Shown in pieces: positions 61,661 through 64,000 of a stretch of DNA of 64,000 bases. The stretch is from assembly GCF_040954645.1 (NCBI RefSeq), contig NC_092812.1:2604001-2668000 (forward strand), read 5' to 3'. The DNA is from Diabrotica undecimpunctata. Taxonomy: Eukaryota; Arthropoda; Insecta; Coleoptera; Chrysomelidae. The first letter of the stretch is position 1; each line of letters starts with the position of its first letter. The notes under the pieces were generated by a model, which saw nothing but the letters and a program-made list of their open reading frames with translations, had not been told where the DNA came from and searched no databases. The translations under genes were made by a program, and so were the position numbers.

Positions 61661-61774
61661 TCTCCCGGGTCTAGTGGTCTCTCTCTGCTACTGAGGGTGT
61701 TGCTGGCGTGGACTGTATAGGCTCTCTCAAACTTCCTTGAAGTATTCTGTTTCTCGATAGGACCATGAACAAAT

Positions 61775-62231
61775 TCCCTTCGTTGGCTCAGTGAAGATGT
61801 TCGTTCTGTTGTAATGGAAACACCAAATAATAGTAGCAGAGTTTATTGTTGAGACGTACACTATGGGTGTAGACCCGGGATTACTTTGAGTAGAGACTGA
61901 TGAAGTTGATCGTTGAAGACTATATGTTCGTTGAGTGAATATTGATTGAATGCTTCTCTAGTCAAGAGATATTAGTTTTATATAAATTCTATTTGGGTCA
62001 ATATTTTTCGCGTACCTAGCGTGATATGTGTATTTAATTTATGTAAATTGTTTAACTTTGTCAGTACTTTTGACTGATGTCCAAATTATTATTTATAATT
62101 GACCAAATGTGTATGTAACCTAATTAACTACGTGTGTGTATTTAATAACAAATAGATTCATTCGGTCTACTGGGTGATAAAATTATACTGTCCAATTTCG
62201 GATATGAATTATGAAGATTTGATATTGGACA
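61775..62231 (-). repeat. 5' LTR of the BEL/Pao element
   Basis: 457 bp; carries promoter and transcription start in this class. Downstream in element orientation come ATTTGTTCA and then TGGTCCTATCGAG, whose TGG could open the tRNA primer-binding site; the 9-bp offset from the LTR end makes this uncertain. Confidence 0.93.
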
Positions 62232-62735
62232 CTCTATATTTAGAAAAATCTTTTACTGCAACTCTTGTTCGACCTAAACTAAATTAATACACAAAACAAA
62301 TTAATCTATTTTTTTTTATAGAAATGCAGATTCCTGTCGGATTTTTATCAGTGCGGCATGAGTCACTAGTGTCTCGTATATCCGGATCTCTTATCGCATT
62401 ACAAACATAATTCTTAATTAGCAGTGCGGTACAAGATACATTTATGTCGTATAATCTGAAAGCCGTAATAAGACCATAAGACCGTATGTTATAAATAAAT
62501 ATATTCCTAAAAGAATTATCTTAAAACATGAAATAAATACACTAAAAAAGTGCAATATTAAGTGTTATTTAAAAAATGGTATGTCATTCACGACGGGCGT
62601 ACAGTTAAAAACAAAAGTTTTCAGTGTTCTATTGCTTGATTATTATTATCTGGTATTCTGAAAATGTTGACATTTTTTCCTGGTCTGATCTTCCTCAACT
62701 AACGTCATCTTTCTTAATTTGTGGGTTGTGTTGTT
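62232..62735. other. No gene recognised
   Basis: AT-rich; the first 10 bases (with 62231, ACTCTATATT) match the continuation of composite unit A across the BEL insertion point. Confidence 0.35.
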
Positions 62736-62990
62736 CAGGTCTCTTTAAGTGTTTTTGCTGGTATCCATACTAAATGATCTTCTTTAGATAATGTACTAAT
62801 GTAGTGTTCAAATGTGGCATTGCGTGCGTCATGTAGCGCTGATCTTAATTGTCTGATTAGTCGATTATATTTGTGTTCGTCATTAAGATTTCGGCTTCTT
62901 GGTCATCTAACTCTTGCTCTTCATTTTTCGACTATTAGTTGTATAATATAATTCGGAGTGTTACTTGTGTTTTCTTGATTTGGAATTGTT
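62736..62990 (-). pseudogene. jockey-like ORF2 fragment (linker between endonuclease and RT)
   Basis: Minus-strand reading with two stops: TPNYIIQLIVEK, then RNLNDEHKYNRLIRQLRSAL, HDARNATFEHYISTLSKEDH and LVWIPAKTLK. This R..RNxxFxxYxxxLSxxDxxLW arrangement is the conserved pre-RT linker of jockey-family ORF2 proteins. No catalytic domain is attached on either side. Confidence 0.65.
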
Positions 62991-63119
62991 AATCGTGTAG
63001 CTCCATATGAAATAGTAAAAGATGAAAACGGCAGCATATTCATGCATAAAAAAAGGAAACGCGATAAAGATATCTGAAACAACTGTTTTATGTTATAAGA
63101 GATGAAATAGTCCGAAATT

Positions 63120-63230
63120 GCCAGGTGAACAGGGTACTATAAAGAGGAAGTAGAATTAGCTATGAAACAGCTTAAATGGGGAAAAGAAGTAAGCTTAGAC
63201 CAAATACCAGCAGGAATTATTCAACTGGGG
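63120..63230 (+). pseudogene. Short non-LTR RT fragment (fingers region)
   Basis: Plus strand: YKEEVELAMKQLKWGKEVSL then DQIPAGIIQLGKK, matching the EVxxAIxxLKxGKAPGxDxIPAExIK motif at the start of RTE/CR1-type reverse transcriptases. Only ~35 residues are recognisable; what follows is unrelated. Confidence 0.65.
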
Positions 63231-63479
63231 AAAAAATTAAACGACTTTTTCTCGCACAAATCCCGCCTATGTAACTTTACAAAGCGAGTCGTTTGCTGGG
63301 TATTAAAGAAACGTCTATGGCCATCATATAATTTGACGCTATTTCACGTTCTACGACGCATTCCACGTTTGACACACTGTCTTGTTTAGTTTTCTGTCAT
63401 TTTATTTGTTAAATCCTATCTCATTCTCGTCACAGCGTCAAGGAGCAGTAAATGTGTGCAGTGAACGGGAGGAATATGT

Positions 63480-63860
63480 TTAACAGTGAACGTTGGAGAT
63501 TTTTCGAGTCTTTCATATTTTCTTCTTTGAGTGCCTCTCCTATCGGAGATTGGATATCATTAGGGCGATTCTAATTTTATTTACTGCTGTTTTGAATAAT
63601 TCACTCATCACTAACTCATCAGGTGGCCAAAGTGTTTAAGTTTTCTCTTTTTTATATTCAGTATAACTTCTGGATCGCTATGTATTCTACGTATTACCCC
63701 TTCATTTGTAATTTGATCCACTCAACTTATTTTTAGTATACGGCAGTAGCACCACATCTCAAAGCTTTCAAGATTTGTAACATTCTTCTGTTTAAGAGTC
63801 CATGCCTCAACACCGTAAAGCTGAGTACTGAATACATACTAAGTAGTTAACTAAAAGTGG
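63480..63860 (-). pseudogene. Non-LTR RT C-terminal tail fragment (CR1/L2-like)
   Basis: In broken minus-strand frames: a YSAQLYGVEAWTLK-like block near 63835-63790, LESFEMWCYCRIL near 63775-63735, then TNEGVIRRIHSDPEVILNIK near 63700-63660, and KLKHFGHLMS near 63640-63610. This is the tail following the RT thumb in CFDP2-type elements. Stops and shifts throughout. Confidence 0.6.
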
Positions 63861-64000
63861 ACGTATGCAAAGAGATGTATGACGTAATCGTATGGTATTC
63901 GCTAAATCCTGTCACGTAATATGCCACATACCTCTGTGCGTAAATTCGTTTTATTGCTGCCAGTTTAAGGTGTTATTAGATGCAGCCATGTTGAATTTCT

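Overview
The window reads as AT-rich intergenic chromatin from an arthropod genome, most likely an insect. The evidence is indirect: poly-A/T-rich sequence, long (TA)n tracts, no operon-like gene packing, and a mixture of insect-type transposable elements (jockey/I/R1/RTE-like non-LTR retrotransposons, BEL/Pao, piggyBac, Tc1/mariner, a Penelope-like fragment). I recognise no host protein gene, tRNA, rRNA or CRISPR array. A chrysomelid-type beetle would fit, but the species cannot be fixed from this window.

Layout. 1-14.2 kb: two related non-LTR elements on the minus strand (1767-4133, keeping its 5' half; 7503-9765, internally deleted and interrupted), an isolated RNase H domain (5476-5928), a ~138-bp tandem satellite (5930-6640), a Tc1-like deletion derivative with perfect 27-bp terminal repeats set inside a (TA)n tract (11094-12127), and jockey-like debris. 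17.3-24.4 kb: a decayed I-like ORF2, an RTE-like reverse transcriptase tail, an intron-containing IS630/Tc1-type transposase relic (21950-23452) and a large foldback repeat. 24.7-30.3 kb: an almost complete I-like retrotransposon with only a few breaks. 31.7-38.8 kb: piggyBac relic, Tc1 and Penelope scraps, a CFDP2-type endonuclease ORF and an R1-like relic. 40.4-42.6 kb: an RTE ORF2 that lacks its catalytic FADD box and runs into a 356-bp (TA)n tract.

42.6-52.8 kb is the most unusual part. A ~2.7-kb composite unit carrying piggyBac transposase ends in permuted order (C-terminal part upstream of the N-terminal part) occurs three times, plus one 215-bp partial copy. Two full copies form a near-identical inverted repeat about a central (TA)40. 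A ~121-bp satellite array (45325-46400) lies between the first copy and this palindrome.

52.78-62.23 kb is a complete BEL/Pao retrotransposon on the minus strand: two 457-bp LTRs with two differences seen, one uninterrupted 2,434-codon Gag-Pol-Env-like reading frame, and a GC-rich 36-bp minisatellite in its leader. It is the youngest and most intact element here and the only one that looks potentially functional. The last 1.8 kb holds three more scraps of non-LTR reverse-transcriptase genes.

The genes do not form a pathway. What the window documents is nested insertion, deletion and rearrangement of mobile DNA, with (TA)n tracts recurring at element boundaries. I found no convincing new defence or metabolic system; the strongest candidates for a closer look are the palindromic permuted piggyBac unit and the BEL element with its repetitive leader and fused env-like domain.
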